Below, piece by piece: positions 41,565 to 51,058 of a stretch of 64,000 bases of DNA (its first letter is position 1; each line of letters begins with the position of its first letter). Location of the stretch: the NCBI RefSeq assembly GCF_011516635.5, contig NZ_CP096255.1, forward strand, positions 3,966,501 to 4,030,500. The letters are read 5' to 3'. Source of the stretch: Bradyrhizobium barranii subsp. apii. GTDB lineage: Bacteria; Pseudomonadota; Alphaproteobacteria; Rhizobiales; Xanthobacteraceae. Made by a program: the position numbers and the translations under genes. Below the pieces are notes generated by a model. It made no database searches. It had not been told where the DNA came from and worked only from the letters and a program-made list of their open reading frames with translations.

Positions 41565-42614
41565 ATGTCCGTCAATAGCAAGCGCGTCTTCTACGTCAAA
41601 TACCTGGCCAATCCGATCTATATCGACATCCTGAAGGCGCGGTCCGACGTCCGGCTCGATCGCATCGAGAACGAGAGCCCCGAAGATTTCTACGCCCCGA
41701 TCCTGAACGCGGCGCATGTTTACCAGATCGGCGCCGCCCGCGACGAACTTGCCCCGCATTTCCATGTCGATGCCGCCTTCCTGAAGCGCACGCCAAATCT
41801 GTTGCTGGTCTCCAGCAATGGCGCGGGCTTCGACCCTGTCGACGTCGAGGCCTGCACCGATGCGGGCGTGCTGGTCGTCAACCAGTCCGGCGGCAATGCC
41901 CATTCCGTCGCCGAGCATGCGCTGGCGATGATGCTGACGCTGTCCAAGCGCATCATCCAGTCCGACCGCCGCCTGCGCCGCGAGCGCGACGTCAACCGCA
42001 ACGAGCTCGTCGGCAACGAGGTCGAGCACAAGACCGTCGGCATCATCGGCCTCGGCAATGTCGGCCGCCGCATTGCCGCGCTGTGCAAGGGCCTGCTCGG
42101 CATGACGGTGCTGGCCTATGACCCGTATTTGTCGGCCGAGGTGATGGCCGAGCGGGGCGGGGAGAAGGTCGAGCTCGACGAGCTGCTGCGCCGCGCCGAT
42201 TTCGTCTCGATCTCCTGCCCGCTGAACAAGGGCAGCCGCAACATGATCAGCACGCGCGAATTCGCGCTGATGCAGCCGCATGCGTACTTCATCACCACGG
42301 CGCGCGGCTTCATCCACGACGAGGACGCGCTGCTCCAGGCGTTGCGTGACAAGCGCATCGCCGGCGCCGGCCTCGACGTCTGGTCGAAGGAGCCGCCGCC
42401 GCCCGAGCATCCGCTGCTCCAGTTCGACAACGTGCTGGCGAGCCCGCACACCGCAGGCGTGACGATCGAGGCGCGCCAGAACATGGTCCGCATCGCCGCC
42501 GAGCAGGTGCTGGACACGCTCGACGGCAGACGCCCGCCGCGCATCATCAATCCCGAGGTCTGGCCGCGCTACGCCGAGCGCTTCAAGCAGGCGTTCGGCG
42601 TGACGCCGGGGTAG
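41565..42614 (+). CDS. D-isomer-specific 2-hydroxyacid dehydrogenase (phosphoglycerate dehydrogenase-like)
   Basis: A 349-residue NAD-dependent dehydrogenase. The NAD motif is GIIGLGNVGRRIA (about 158-170), the catalytic residues sit in NQSGGNAHSVAEHAL, VSISCPLNKGSRNMI (Arg/Glu site region) and ASPHTAGVTIEARQNM (catalytic His in SPHTAG). It lacks the ACT regulatory domain, unlike full SerA. Start at 41565 after AAGGGTCCTG. It is divergent from the split decarboxylase; such a pairing recalls sulfolactate degradation (SlcC-type dehydrogenase plus sulfopyruvate decarboxylase). Serine biosynthesis or hydroxypyruvate reduction are alternatives. Confidence 0.85.
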   Translation: MSVNSKRVFYVKYLANPIYIDILKARSDVRLDRIENESPEDFYAPILNAAHVYQIGAARDELAPHFHVDAAFLKRTPNLLLVSSNGAGFDPVDVEACTDAGVLVVNQSGGNAHSVAEHALAMMLTLSKRIIQSDRRLRRERDVNRNELVGNEVEHKTVGIIGLGNVGRRIAALCKGLLGMTVLAYDPYLSAEVMAERGGEKVELDELLRRADFVSISCPLNKGSRNMISTREFALMQPHAYFITTARGFIHDEDALLQALRDKRIAGAGLDVWSKEPPPPEHPLLQFDNVLASPHTAGVTIEARQNMVRIAAEQVLDTLDGRRPPRIINPEVWPRYAERFKQAFGVTPG

Positions 42615-42730
42615 GGGCGTGCGAAGCCTGATCGCGCTCCGATCGTTGGTTACGCGGATGAAAACAGAAAGCGGCGGATTTTACTGATGGCGTGAATGAA
42701 CGCGTATCACTTGTCCTGTAGTTGAAGTCC

Positions 42731-43180
42731 ATGAGCATATTTTCGATTGCGACATCCGGACTTTCCGCGGCGAGTTTGCGTGTGAACGTGGCCGCGAGCA
42801 ACATCGCCAATGTCCGCACGACCGGCCCGCTACCCGCCTCAAGCGGATCGAGCACATCGGCCGGTACGGGCAGCTCGAGCATTGGCCCGACATTTCCAGC
42901 GGCCTATGTGCCGTTGCGTGTCGATCAGGTCTCCCAATCGAGCGGCTCGACGCCAGGTGGTACTGTCGCGACCGTGTCGGCGGTTTCGCCGAGCTATACC
43001 GCACAATCCGACCCCAGCGCTGCCTTCGCAAACGAGGACGGCCTGGTCGCCGCGCCGAACGTCGATCTCGCCAGCGAGTTCGTTCAAATGGCGGCCGCCA
43101 AGTACAGCTTCATTGCCAATGCGAAGGTCATTCAAGCCTACGCCGAGACAGAACAGACCCTCCTCGATATCAAGACGTAA
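42731..43180 (+). CDS. Orphan flagellar rod/hook-like protein
   Basis: A 149-residue protein whose N-terminus (SGLSAASLRVNVAASNIANV) is a flagellar basal-body rod domain (PF00460 type) and whose C-terminus (ASEFVQMAAAKYSFIANAKV, EQTLLDIKT) is the matching C-terminal rod/hook helix, with a short serine/glycine-rich middle (about 38-90) in place of the usual core. It resembles FlgC-sized rod proteins. No flagellar gene is nearby. The ATG at 42731 is preferred over an upstream TTG. It may be an isolated paralogue from an old flagellar set or a small envelope protein using the same coiled ends. Confidence 0.8.
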   Translation: MSIFSIATSGLSAASLRVNVAASNIANVRTTGPLPASSGSSTSAGTGSSSIGPTFPAAYVPLRVDQVSQSSGSTPGGTVATVSAVSPSYTAQSDPSAAFANEDGLVAAPNVDLASEFVQMAAAKYSFIANAKVIQAYAETEQTLLDIKT

Positions 43181-43320
43181 TCGCTGACGGATTGTATCGA
43201 CGCCTGCATTGGCGGCGGGAACCGTCACCGATCTTGATCCGCGTCAAAATCTCCTTTCCCGGTTCAGGCTAAATGGGATTAGAGTGCCGCCGGGGCACGC
43301 TGGCGCAGGCAGGAGGTCCC

Positions 43321-43533
43321 ATGTCAACTTATGTCGTCAGGTTCATGAAGGACGTGCTCGGCCAGTACGGCCGGCAGATCGAGGTATGCCAGGGCACGCT
43401 CGAAATCGACGCCACCGACGAGGACGAAGCAAGGGAGCGGGCGAAGGCGAGGTTTTGCAAGGACCAGGCGCTGCATCACTGGTCGCTGCATGCCGACCGG
43501 ATCCAGGTCAAGCCGGCTGACTTTCCCTCGTAA
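43321..43533 (+). CDS. Small conserved hypothetical protein
   Basis: A 70-residue cytoplasmic protein from ATG 43321 behind the excellent site GCAGGAGGTCCC. It alternates beta strands and helices (MSTYVVRFMKDVLGQYGRQI, CQGTLEIDATDEDEARERAK) and contains one CQGT and one FCKDQ cysteine, suggesting a compact alpha-beta fold. No family is recognised. Confidence 0.7.
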   Translation: MSTYVVRFMKDVLGQYGRQIEVCQGTLEIDATDEDEARERAKARFCKDQALHHWSLHADRIQVKPADFPS

Positions 43534-43536
43534 GGT

Positions 43537-44115
43537 TTAACGGCCCGGTGCCGGTAGCGTCGGCGGAGCGGTGACGCCCGCGCCGAGCGATCGCTGCACC
43601 ATGACGGTGTCCGACCAGCGGCCGTGGCGATAGGCGACGCCGCAGAGCAGGCCGGCGCGCGCGAAGCCGAATGTTTCGTGCAGCGCCAGCGAGGGCGCGT
43701 TGTCGGCATCGATATAGCCGATCATCTGGCGGAAGCCAGCCGCCGCACACGCATCGATCATTCCCTGGAGCAGCAGCCGTCCGACGCCGCGACCGAGATG
43801 CTCGTGATGGACGTAGATCGAATGCTTGGCGGTGTAGCGGTAGGCCGGACGCTTGCGGAACAGCACCGCATAGGCATAGCCGACCACCTCGCCGCGATAG
43901 GTCGCGACCAGATGCGGCAGGCGGGTCTGCTTCAGGTTCTTGCGGCGGTCGCGCAGATCGTCCGGTTCGGGCGCGCCGGTTCCCTCGACATCGCGCGGCA
44001 CGCCATTGCGGACGTGATGGCGGTAGATCGCCAGCATCGCCTCGACATCGCTCTCCCGTGAGGGGCGGACCTGAACCGGCTCGTCATCTGTACGCGCAAT
44101 CGCTGTTTCGTTCAT
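43537..44115 (-). CDS. GNAT acetyltransferase, phosphinothricin acetyltransferase-like
   Basis: A 192-residue GNAT enzyme. It begins VQVRPSRESDVEAMLAIYRH and contains GYAYAVLFRKRPAYRYTAKHSIYVHHEHLGRGVG: the acetyl-CoA loop is the HLGRGVGRLLL part (about 105-115), then MIGYIDADNAPSLALHETFG. This matches the Pat/bar branch, which acetylates phosphinothricin or methionine sulfoximine-like amines. Start taken at 44115 (AGGTGCCG upstream); a GTG two codons earlier abuts the decarboxylase stop. The two genes likely share a transcript. Confidence 0.85.
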   Translation of the reverse strand: MNETAIARTDDEPVQVRPSRESDVEAMLAIYRHHVRNGVPRDVEGTGAPEPDDLRDRRKNLKQTRLPHLVATYRGEVVGYAYAVLFRKRPAYRYTAKHSIYVHHEHLGRGVGRLLLQGMIDACAAAGFRQMIGYIDADNAPSLALHETFGFARAGLLCGVAYRHGRWSDTVMVQRSLGAGVTAPPTLPAPGR

Positions 44116-44121
44116 CGGCAC

Positions 44122-46479
44122 CTACTCGGCAACGACGTAAGTATAGAGGCCGATGCGGCCCTGTGCATCGATCTCCTTGTAGACGCCCTGGATTTCCACA
44201 TCGAACCCCGGGAACGTGTTGAAGCAGGTTTCGAACATTTTGAGATAATCCACCATGGGCTTGGCCCGCTCCGTCAGCCGCTCGCCAGGCACGATGGTGG
44301 CGATGCCAGGCGGGTAGACCACGAAGGGCGTGGTGGCGATGCGGCCCGCGATCGCCTCGATCGGCAAATAGTCGACGTCGTTCTTGAACAGATAGCGCGC
44401 GGCATCGCGGGGCGACATCGCGATCTCGGGCATGTGCTCGGGCATGAACTGACGGGACTGGAGGGCGCTGACATCGGCGGCGCGGAAGAAGCGGTGCATG
44501 TCGCCGCAGAGATCGCGCAGCCGCACGCCGGCATAGCGCGCCTGACGCCGCTGGTAGAATTCAGGGATGACGTCGGCCAGCAACGCGTTGTCGTCATGCA
44601 ACCTTTTGAATGCGACAAGCCCGGAGATCAGCGTGCCGGCCTTGCTCGCCTCGACGCCGGGGGTCAGCAGGAAGAGCAGGGAGTTGAGGTCGTTCTTCTC
44701 AGGGACGATGCGGTCTTCGCGCAAATACTGCGCGACCACAGGCGCGGGAATGCCGTGCTCGGCATAGGCGCCGGTGGTGCGATCGAAGCCGGGCGTCAGC
44801 AGCGTCAGCTTGTTCGGGTCGGTCATGGCAAAGCCCTCCGCGAGATCGGGAAAGCCGTGCCAGTTGGTATCTGGCGAGAGCTGCCACAGCGCCGGATTGG
44901 TGGCGAGCTCGTCGGTGGAGAGGGTCTCCCAGGCGACGTTGTGCGCGGCGCCCGGGCGGCTGACGTCGGGAATCGCGACGCGATCGGGAACGAAGGGCTC
45001 GAAGAACCAGCGGCGATCCGGATTTTGCTCCTTCTCCTCGAACTCCCGGCGCATCGCGCGGATCTTCTTGCGCAGCTCGATGCCGAGCCGGATCGTGTCG
45101 TCCCAAAGGACCTCGCCCGAGCGGCCCTTCATCATCTGCGCGCCGACGTCAAGGGAGGCGAACAGCGGGTAGAACGGCGAGGTCGAGGCGTGCTGCATGA
45201 AGCTCTCGTTGAAGCGGCGGTGTTCGACGCGCCGCTTCTGGCCGCGGATATGGCGGTCCTTGATGTGGATCTGGGAGTCCTGCGAGAAGCTCGCGAGCTG
45301 CTTGTGGGTGGATTGCGTCGCGATGATGCCGGGCGCTTCGGGAGGAAGGTTCGCCAGCCCCATGGCAAAGCGGCCGGCATAGAGCGGGTGGAACTTCATG
45401 AAGCCGGCCCAGGCCTCGTCGAACAGGATGTATTCGCAGAGATGGCCGATGCGCTTCAGGATCATCTCGGCGCTGTGGATCGAGCCGTCATAGGTGCACT
45501 GCTCGACCACGGCAACGCGGAACGGCCGCTCCTTGCGCCAGGCGTCCTTGTCCGTCACCAGCGGATGGTTCCGGATCGCCTCGCGCAGGGCCTTTTCGTC
45601 GAGCATGTCCCAGCGCATCGGGCCGATCAGGCCCCAGGCGTTGCGGATGGTCGGGACGTAGACCGGGACGCCGCCATTGATCATCAGCGCGCCGTGATGG
45701 GCGGCCTTGTGGTTGTTGCGGTCGAACAGAACGAGGTCGCCGTCGGTGACGAGGGCGCCGAGCGCGACCTTGTTCGAGGTCGAGGTGCCGTTGAGCACGA
45801 AATAGGTCTTCTCCGCGCCGAAGATCTGCGCGGCTTCCTTCTGCGCCCTCAGCGCGGGACCCTCGTGGGTGAGGAGGTCGCCGAGGTCGAGCACGGAATT
45901 GTCGAGGTCGTCGCGGAACACGGATTCGCCGAGATGCTCGACGAAGACCCGGCCGATCGGACTGCGGTTGTAGAACACGCCGCCATTGTGACCCGGACAG
46001 GTCCAGAGCTGGTTGCCTTCCTCGGCATAATCGACCAGTGCGCCGAAGAACGGCGTCTTCAGCGTCTCGGCATATTGCTTGAGCCGGCTGATCAAATTCT
46101 TGGCGATGAAGGTCGGCGTCTCCTCGGACAGGAAGACATAGCCGTCGATGAAGTCGAGCACCTCGACCGGCAAATCCTCGAAGCGCTTGCGCCGGATCAG
46201 GAGGATGATTGGGAAGTCGAGGCCGCGGCGCCGCATCAGGTTGATCAGCGCCGAGGTCTTCCCCTCGAGGCCCTTCTTTCCCCAGTCCACCACCATGCAG
46301 CCGATCGCGGCGTCGGTCTGCACCGCGATCTCGGCGTCCTCCAACCTGCGGGCCCTCACGACCTCGAAGCCGGAGCGCTGGATCTCCTCGATAATCTGGT
46401 TGAAGCGGATGCCTTCCAGATCGTCGGCGTCGAACACAGGTGCGGCGAACAGGAAGTTGAAGCGCTTGAAATAATCCAT
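44122..46479 (-). CDS. Orn/Lys/Arg decarboxylase (fold-type I PLP)
   Basis: A 785-residue PLP enzyme with a wing domain at the start (about residues 1-140, including AIGCMVVDWGKKGLEGKTSA) and a PLP catalytic domain. The lysine that binds PLP lies in ATQSTHKQLASFSQ at about residue 390. Other landmarks are WTCPGHNGGVFY, FVLNGTSTSNKVALGA, FDRNNHKAAHHG and LFDEAWAGF. The class decarboxylates arginine, lysine or ornithine to the polyamine, used for acid resistance or polyamine supply. Which substrate is used cannot be decided here. The ATG 46479 opens the gene and GNAT follows 6 bp later. Confidence 0.93.
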   Translation of the reverse strand: MDYFKRFNFLFAAPVFDADDLEGIRFNQIIEEIQRSGFEVVRARRLEDAEIAVQTDAAIGCMVVDWGKKGLEGKTSALINLMRRRGLDFPIILLIRRKRFEDLPVEVLDFIDGYVFLSEETPTFIAKNLISRLKQYAETLKTPFFGALVDYAEEGNQLWTCPGHNGGVFYNRSPIGRVFVEHLGESVFRDDLDNSVLDLGDLLTHEGPALRAQKEAAQIFGAEKTYFVLNGTSTSNKVALGALVTDGDLVLFDRNNHKAAHHGALMINGGVPVYVPTIRNAWGLIGPMRWDMLDEKALREAIRNHPLVTDKDAWRKERPFRVAVVEQCTYDGSIHSAEMILKRIGHLCEYILFDEAWAGFMKFHPLYAGRFAMGLANLPPEAPGIIATQSTHKQLASFSQDSQIHIKDRHIRGQKRRVEHRRFNESFMQHASTSPFYPLFASLDVGAQMMKGRSGEVLWDDTIRLGIELRKKIRAMRREFEEKEQNPDRRWFFEPFVPDRVAIPDVSRPGAAHNVAWETLSTDELATNPALWQLSPDTNWHGFPDLAEGFAMTDPNKLTLLTPGFDRTTGAYAEHGIPAPVVAQYLREDRIVPEKNDLNSLLFLLTPGVEASKAGTLISGLVAFKRLHDDNALLADVIPEFYQRRQARYAGVRLRDLCGDMHRFFRAADVSALQSRQFMPEHMPEIAMSPRDAARYLFKNDVDYLPIEAIAGRIATTPFVVYPPGIATIVPGERLTERAKPMVDYLKMFETCFNTFPGFDVEIQGVYKEIDAQGRIGLYTYVVAE

Positions 46480-46576
46480 GGTGTGTCCCGAATCTACAGA
46501 GACTGGCAGGTCTCTGCACTTTCGATGACAGTTCTATGACAATCGCCCGATCCAGCGGGGATCGTGTGACGGGCGA

Positions 46577-48782
46577 TTAGTCCAGCAACTTGTCCAGCGT
46601 GATCGGGAAGCGCCGGATGCGCTTGCCGGTGGCGTGATAGACTGCGTTCGCGATCGCCGCAGGTACGCCGACGATGCCGATTTCGCCAATGCCCTTGACG
46701 CCCAGCTTGTTGATCCGGTCGTCGGGTTCGTCGACGAAGATGACGTCGATGTCGTGAACGTCGGCATTCACGGGAATGTGGTACTCGGCGATGTTCGCGT
46801 TCATGATCCTGCCGAAGCGGTGATCCATCACCGTCTCCTCGTGCAGCGCCATTTCCGATGCCCCAGACCACGCCGCCCATGATCTGGCTGCGGCCGGTCT
46901 TGGTATTGAGGATCCGTCCGGCTGCGACCGCGCTCACGACGCGCGTGACGCGGATGACGCCCAGGTCTTCGTCGACCTTGACCTCGGCGAAGACCGCCGA
47001 ATGGGTGTTGCGCGCGTGCGACTTGTCCTGCGCGAAATGATTGAGCTTCTGCTTCTCGATCCGCTCGAGCTTGCCGTGGCGCATCGCATCGGCGATCGAG
47101 ACGGCACGAGCCTTGTCGCCGGCCTTGGCGATCGTGCCGTCGACAAGGATCACGTCGGGCGCATCGACGCCGCCGAGGGGCGAGGCGGGCATCGCCTTGG
47201 CGAGCCGTGCGAGCTCCTGGCGAATGTCTTCGGCCGCGCCCAGCACGGCGTGCGCGGCCGACGCCGCCATCCAGGAACCGCCTTCGACGGGGGCCTGCGG
47301 CAAGGTCGAATCGGCAAGCCTCACGTCGATATTCTCGATCGGCAGCCCGAGGGCGTCGGCGGCCACCTGGGCCACGATGGTGTAGGTGCCGGTGCCGATA
47401 TCGGACGCGGCGCAGGATACCTCGGCATGGCCGTTCGACGTCAACACGATGCGGACGGCGGCCGGCATCTGAAGCGCCTCCCACACCCCCGTCGCCATGC
47501 CCCAGCCGACCAGGTCCTTGCCGTCGCGCGTGGAGCGCGGCGCAGGATTGCGCCGGCCCCAGCCGAACGCTTCCGCGCCGCGGGCGTAGCATTCGCGCAG
47601 CTGCTTGCTGGTGTAGGGCAGGTCTTCACTCTGGTCGCGGTCCGAATAGCACCTCAATCGCAGCTCGATCGGGTCGAGCTTGAGCGCGACGGCCAATTCG
47701 TCCATGGCGCATTCGAGCGCGCAGACGCCGGAGGCGGCGCCAGGCGCGCGCATGTCGCAGGGTGTGGAGACGTCGAGATCGACGAGCGTATGGGAGAAGA
47801 GGCTGTTCGGGCTCTTGTACAGCTGTTCCGCCCAGCCGCTGTCATTGCGCGAAAAATCCTCGTAGCGCGAAGTCACGGCGGTGGCCTCGTGCGTGACGGC
47901 ATCGAGCGTGCCGTCGGGCCTTGCGCCGAGCGCGACGCGCTCGATGGTCATCGGCCGGTAGCCGAGCCCGTACATCTGCTGCCGTGTCAGGACGACACGA
48001 ACGGATCGCTTGAGTTCGAGCGCGGCAAGCGTCGCCAGCACCACCTGGTATTGCGGCCGCAATCCGGAGCCGAAGGCACCGCCGACATAGGGCGAGATCA
48101 CGCGGAGGTCATCGGGCTTCTTGTTGAACACACTGCATAGATATTTGTGGACGTTCTGGACGCCTTGCGTCTTGTCATAGACGGTAAGCCTGCCGCTGCC
48201 GTCTCGGACCACCGTGGTCGCATAGAGCTCCATCGGGTTGTGGTGCTCGGTCGGGAGGACGTAATCCGCCTGGTGCCGCACAGCGGCCCCAGCCAGCGCC
48301 GCGGCGGCGTCGCCGCGCGGCTTGTGCGGCCGATCCACTTTGCCGGCTTTGCCATGTTCGGATTCGAGATCGGTTGCAAATGCCTCCCGGTCGTATTCAA
48401 CGCGCACGCGGGTCGCAGCGAATTTAGCGGTTTCCCAGTCATCCGCCACGACGAGCGCGATGGGCTGGCCGTTGAACCAGATCCTGTCGTCATAGAGCGG
48501 GCGGAAGGGCGAGCCCTTCTCCGGCGCCACCTCGTCCTTCCAGGCATCGTCATTGTCGGCGAGGGGCGGACGATGCGCATGCGTAAGCACGTCGACCACG
48601 CCCTTCACTTGCAGCGCGTCGCTGGCGTCGAGGCGAGCGATACGTCCGCGCGGAATCGTGGCCTCGACGACGAAGCCATGGAGGAGGCCGTCTGCCGGGA
48701 ATTCGCCTGCATATTTGGCGGCTCCGGTGACCTTGGCGCGGCCATCGACGCGGGACGTTGGCGTTCCGACATAGGCGTTCAT
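46577..48782 (-). pseudogene. Molybdenum hydroxylase large subunit (YagR/XdhB-like), frameshifted
   Basis: The large molybdopterin subunit of an aldehyde/xanthine-type dehydrogenase starts at 48782 (MNAYVGTPTSRVDGRAKVTG) and reads normally through VGGAFGSGLRPQ, RAPGAASGVCALECAMDELA and GGVVWGIG. At 46852-46854 the minus strand has GGAAATGG where GGAATGG would keep the frame; one extra A shifts it. The other frame continues at once with MALHEETVMDHRFGRIMN to GVKGIGEIGIVGVPAAIANA, which includes the catalytic-glutamate motif and the expected C-terminus. Without repair the last 92 residues are lost. Same operon as the FAD and FeS subunits. Confidence 0.85.
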
Positions 48783-48789
48783 CGGTCCC

Positions 48790-49806
48790 TCACGCGATTT
48801 TCTTGTGAGCCTGTGATTGTGGCGTGGCGCTCGCGGCCTGTATCAGCGTACGCACGATGGCGCGGCGTGCGAGCTCGATCTTGAAGCGGTTATGTGCGCG
48901 GGCCGTTGCCCCGTGCAGCAGCAGATCGGCCGCGCGCGAGAAGTGGTCCGGCGTCGCCGCCCGGCCGCGCAAGGCCGCTTCGGCCTCAAGGCTGCGCCAG
49001 GGCTTGTGAGCCACGCCGCCGAGCGCCAGTCGGGCTTCGCTGATCGCGTTGCCATCCAGTTCGAGCGCGGCCGCGACCGAGACCAAAGCAAAAGCATAGG
49101 ACAGCCGGTCGCGGATTTTCAGATAGCTGTAGTTGCGGGCAAAGCCGTGCTTGGGAAGTTCGACGGCCACGATGATCTCGCCGGTGCCGAGATTTGTATC
49201 GACATGAGGTTTGTCCTCCGGGAGTCGATGGAAATCGGTCAATGCGACAGTGCGCTGGCCGGAGGGACCTGCGATGTGCACGAGCGCACCGAGCGCAGCA
49301 AGTGCGACGCTCATGTCGGACGGGTTGGTCGCGATGCAGGACGCGCTCGTACCGAGGATTGCGTGGTTGCGGTTGAGGCCGTCGATTGCCGAGCAGCCGC
49401 TGCCGGGATCTCGCTTGTTGCAGGGCGTCGCCGTGTCATAAAAGTAGGCGCAGCGCGTGCGCTGCATCAGGTTGCCGCCAACGGAGGCCATATTGCGCAA
49501 TTGCGCGGAAGCGCCGGCGAGGATGGCGCCGGCGAGCAGGGGGTAGCGCTGCTCGACAAGCGGATGGTAAGCGAGGTCTGAATTCGGTACCAAGGCGCCG
49601 ATGCGCAGGCCTCCGTCGGCCGTCTCCTCGATGTCGCGGAGCGGCAGGCGGGAGATGTCGATCAGCCGGGAGGGCCGCTCGACATTTTCTTTCATCAGGT
49701 CGATCAGATTGGTGCCGCCGGCAATCAGCTTGGCGCCGGGATCGGCGGCCAGCAAGTGGATCGCATCGGCGATGTCGGTGGCGCGGGAATATTGGAAGTT
49801 GTTCAT
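48790..49806 (-). CDS. Molybdenum hydroxylase FAD subunit (YagS/CoxM-like)
   Basis: A 338-residue FAD-binding subunit. The family motifs are KLIAGGTNLIDLMKENVE (about 28-45), the isoalloxazine loop AGASAQLRNMASVGGNLMQR (about 105-124) and a CxxxxxC-type pair in RCAYFYDTATPCNKRDPGSGC typical of the YagS branch, which carries an extra [4Fe-4S] cluster. Start at 49806 (ATGA overlap with the FeS gene). It lies 7 bp upstream of the large subunit. Confidence 0.9.
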   Translation of the reverse strand: MNNFQYSRATDIADAIHLLAADPGAKLIAGGTNLIDLMKENVERPSRLIDISRLPLRDIEETADGGLRIGALVPNSDLAYHPLVEQRYPLLAGAILAGASAQLRNMASVGGNLMQRTRCAYFYDTATPCNKRDPGSGCSAIDGLNRNHAILGTSASCIATNPSDMSVALAALGALVHIAGPSGQRTVALTDFHRLPEDKPHVDTNLGTGEIIVAVELPKHGFARNYSYLKIRDRLSYAFALVSVAAALELDGNAISEARLALGGVAHKPWRSLEAEAALRGRAATPDHFSRAADLLLHGATARAHNRFKIELARRAIVRTLIQAASATPQSQAHKKIA

Positions 49807-50294
49807 GGCTGGCCCATTGCCTGCTGGATCGCAGCGACGATGTTCGGATAGGCGCCGCAACGGCAGAGATTTCCGCTCATCAGCTCTCTGATCTCGTCGG
49901 CATCCCGGGCGCGGCCTTCGGCCAGAAGGCCCGCGGCCGAGCAAATCTGTCCCGGCGTGCAATAGCCGCACTGAAAGGCGTCGTGGTCGATGAACGCCTG
50001 CTGCACAGGATGAAGCGTTCCGTCCTTGGCAAGGCCTTCGATCGTCGTGATCTCGGCGCCGTCCTTCATGACGGCGAGCGTCAGGCAGGAATTGACGCGC
50101 CGACCGTCGATCAGCACGGTGCAGGCGCCGCATTGGCCGTGATCGCAGCCTTTCTTGGTGCCGGTCAGCGCAAGATGGTCACGCAGGGCATCCAGAAGCG
50201 TGGTCCAGGGCACGAGATCGAGCGTGTGGCCGACGCCATTGACGACGATATGAACTGGAATGCGTTCGGGAATCTCGTGCGTGACATCGCTCAT
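49803..50294 (-). CDS. Molybdenum hydroxylase 2Fe-2S subunit (YagT/CoxS-like)
   Basis: A 163-residue subunit with two [2Fe-2S] clusters: the ferredoxin-type site KKGCDHGQCGACTVLIDGR (about 47-65) and the helical site FQCGYCTPGQICSAAG with GNLCRCGAYPNIVAAI. The start at 50294 (CAGGGAGCAGGAC) gives the standard MSDVTHE start; the frame open upstream is not used. It heads the yagTSR-like operon. In E. coli YagTSR oxidises aldehydes; a purine role is possible given the nearby Ade and Gcl. Confidence 0.92.
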   Translation of the reverse strand: MSDVTHEIPERIPVHIVVNGVGHTLDLVPWTTLLDALRDHLALTGTKKGCDHGQCGACTVLIDGRRVNSCLTLAVMKDGAEITTIEGLAKDGTLHPVQQAFIDHDAFQCGYCTPGQICSAAGLLAEGRARDADEIRELMSGNLCRCGAYPNIVAAIQQAMGQP

Positions 50295-50437
50295 GTCCTG
50301 CTCCCTGCGACGGCGACTGAGCCGAGACGTCAGCCGAGCTGACGCGGAGGCACCGTTGCCTCCGCTTGCCAATGGCCTCCAACTTACAACCGGCCGCTTG
50401 GTTCCCTGCCGGGAATTATGGCGCCCGCGACACAGTG

Positions 50438-50917
50438 TCAGCGCTTGGCTTCGCCGAAGACCACCGTCGGCACCGCGCGGTTGACGATCTCGCGCAGCGC
50501 GAAGCTCGATTGGACCCGCGCCACGCGCGGCAGGCGCGACAACTCGGTACGGTGGATGCGCTCGAAATCCTGGATGTCGCGGGCGAGCACGATCAGGATG
50601 TAGTCGTCGGTGCCGGACATCAGAAAGCAGCGCACGACGGACGGGCATTTCACCACCTCGGCCTCGAACGCCTTCAGTGCCTCGTCGCTCTGGCTCTCCA
50701 GCGCAATGCGGACCAGCACCGTCGTGGTGAGGCCGAATTGCGCGAGATCGAGCGCAGCCTGGTAGGCCTGGATGTAGCCGTCGTCCTCCAGCGCCTTCTG
50801 CCGCCGCGCCAGCGCCGTGCTTGATAGCCCGACCTTCGCGGCGAGCTCGGTGTGGCTGGCCCGCGCATTGGTGGTGAGTTCCGCGAGGATGGCGAGATCT
50901 TTCCGGTCGAGGGCCAA
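50438..50917 (-). CDS. Lrp/AsnC-family regulator of the alanine dehydrogenase gene
   Basis: A regulator with a helix-turn-helix (ELTTNARASHTELAAKVGLS) and a RAM ligand domain (TTTVLVRIALESQS, CFLMSGTDDYILIVLARD). I take the TTG at 50917 as start (product begins LALDRKDLAIL, 159 residues, the usual family length); the frame stays open to a GTG at 50995, giving 185 residues. It is divergent from ald, the normal arrangement for AldR-type activators that sense alanine. Confidence 0.85.
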   Translation of the reverse strand: MALDRKDLAILAELTTNARASHTELAAKVGLSSTALARRQKALEDDGYIQAYQAALDLAQFGLTTTVLVRIALESQSDEALKAFEAEVVKCPSVVRCFLMSGTDDYILIVLARDIQDFERIHRTELSRLPRVARVQSSFALREIVNRAVPTVVFGEAKR

Positions 50918-51058
50918 GGTTTCGTTTCCAGCGTGAAAGGGCGTTTGCACGCCGGAAACCGGCGCGGGGAGGTCGAAGCTAGCGGATATTTGCACGAAAC
51001 CAAACTGGCCCGATCGCTACGATGACGGGGTGAATCAGGACGTTGGAAGGAGCCCAAA

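Noticed and set aside
44434..46539. 701-codon plus-strand frame over the Orn/Lys/Arg decarboxylase
   Set aside because: Shadow of the decarboxylase codons; no recognisable domain.
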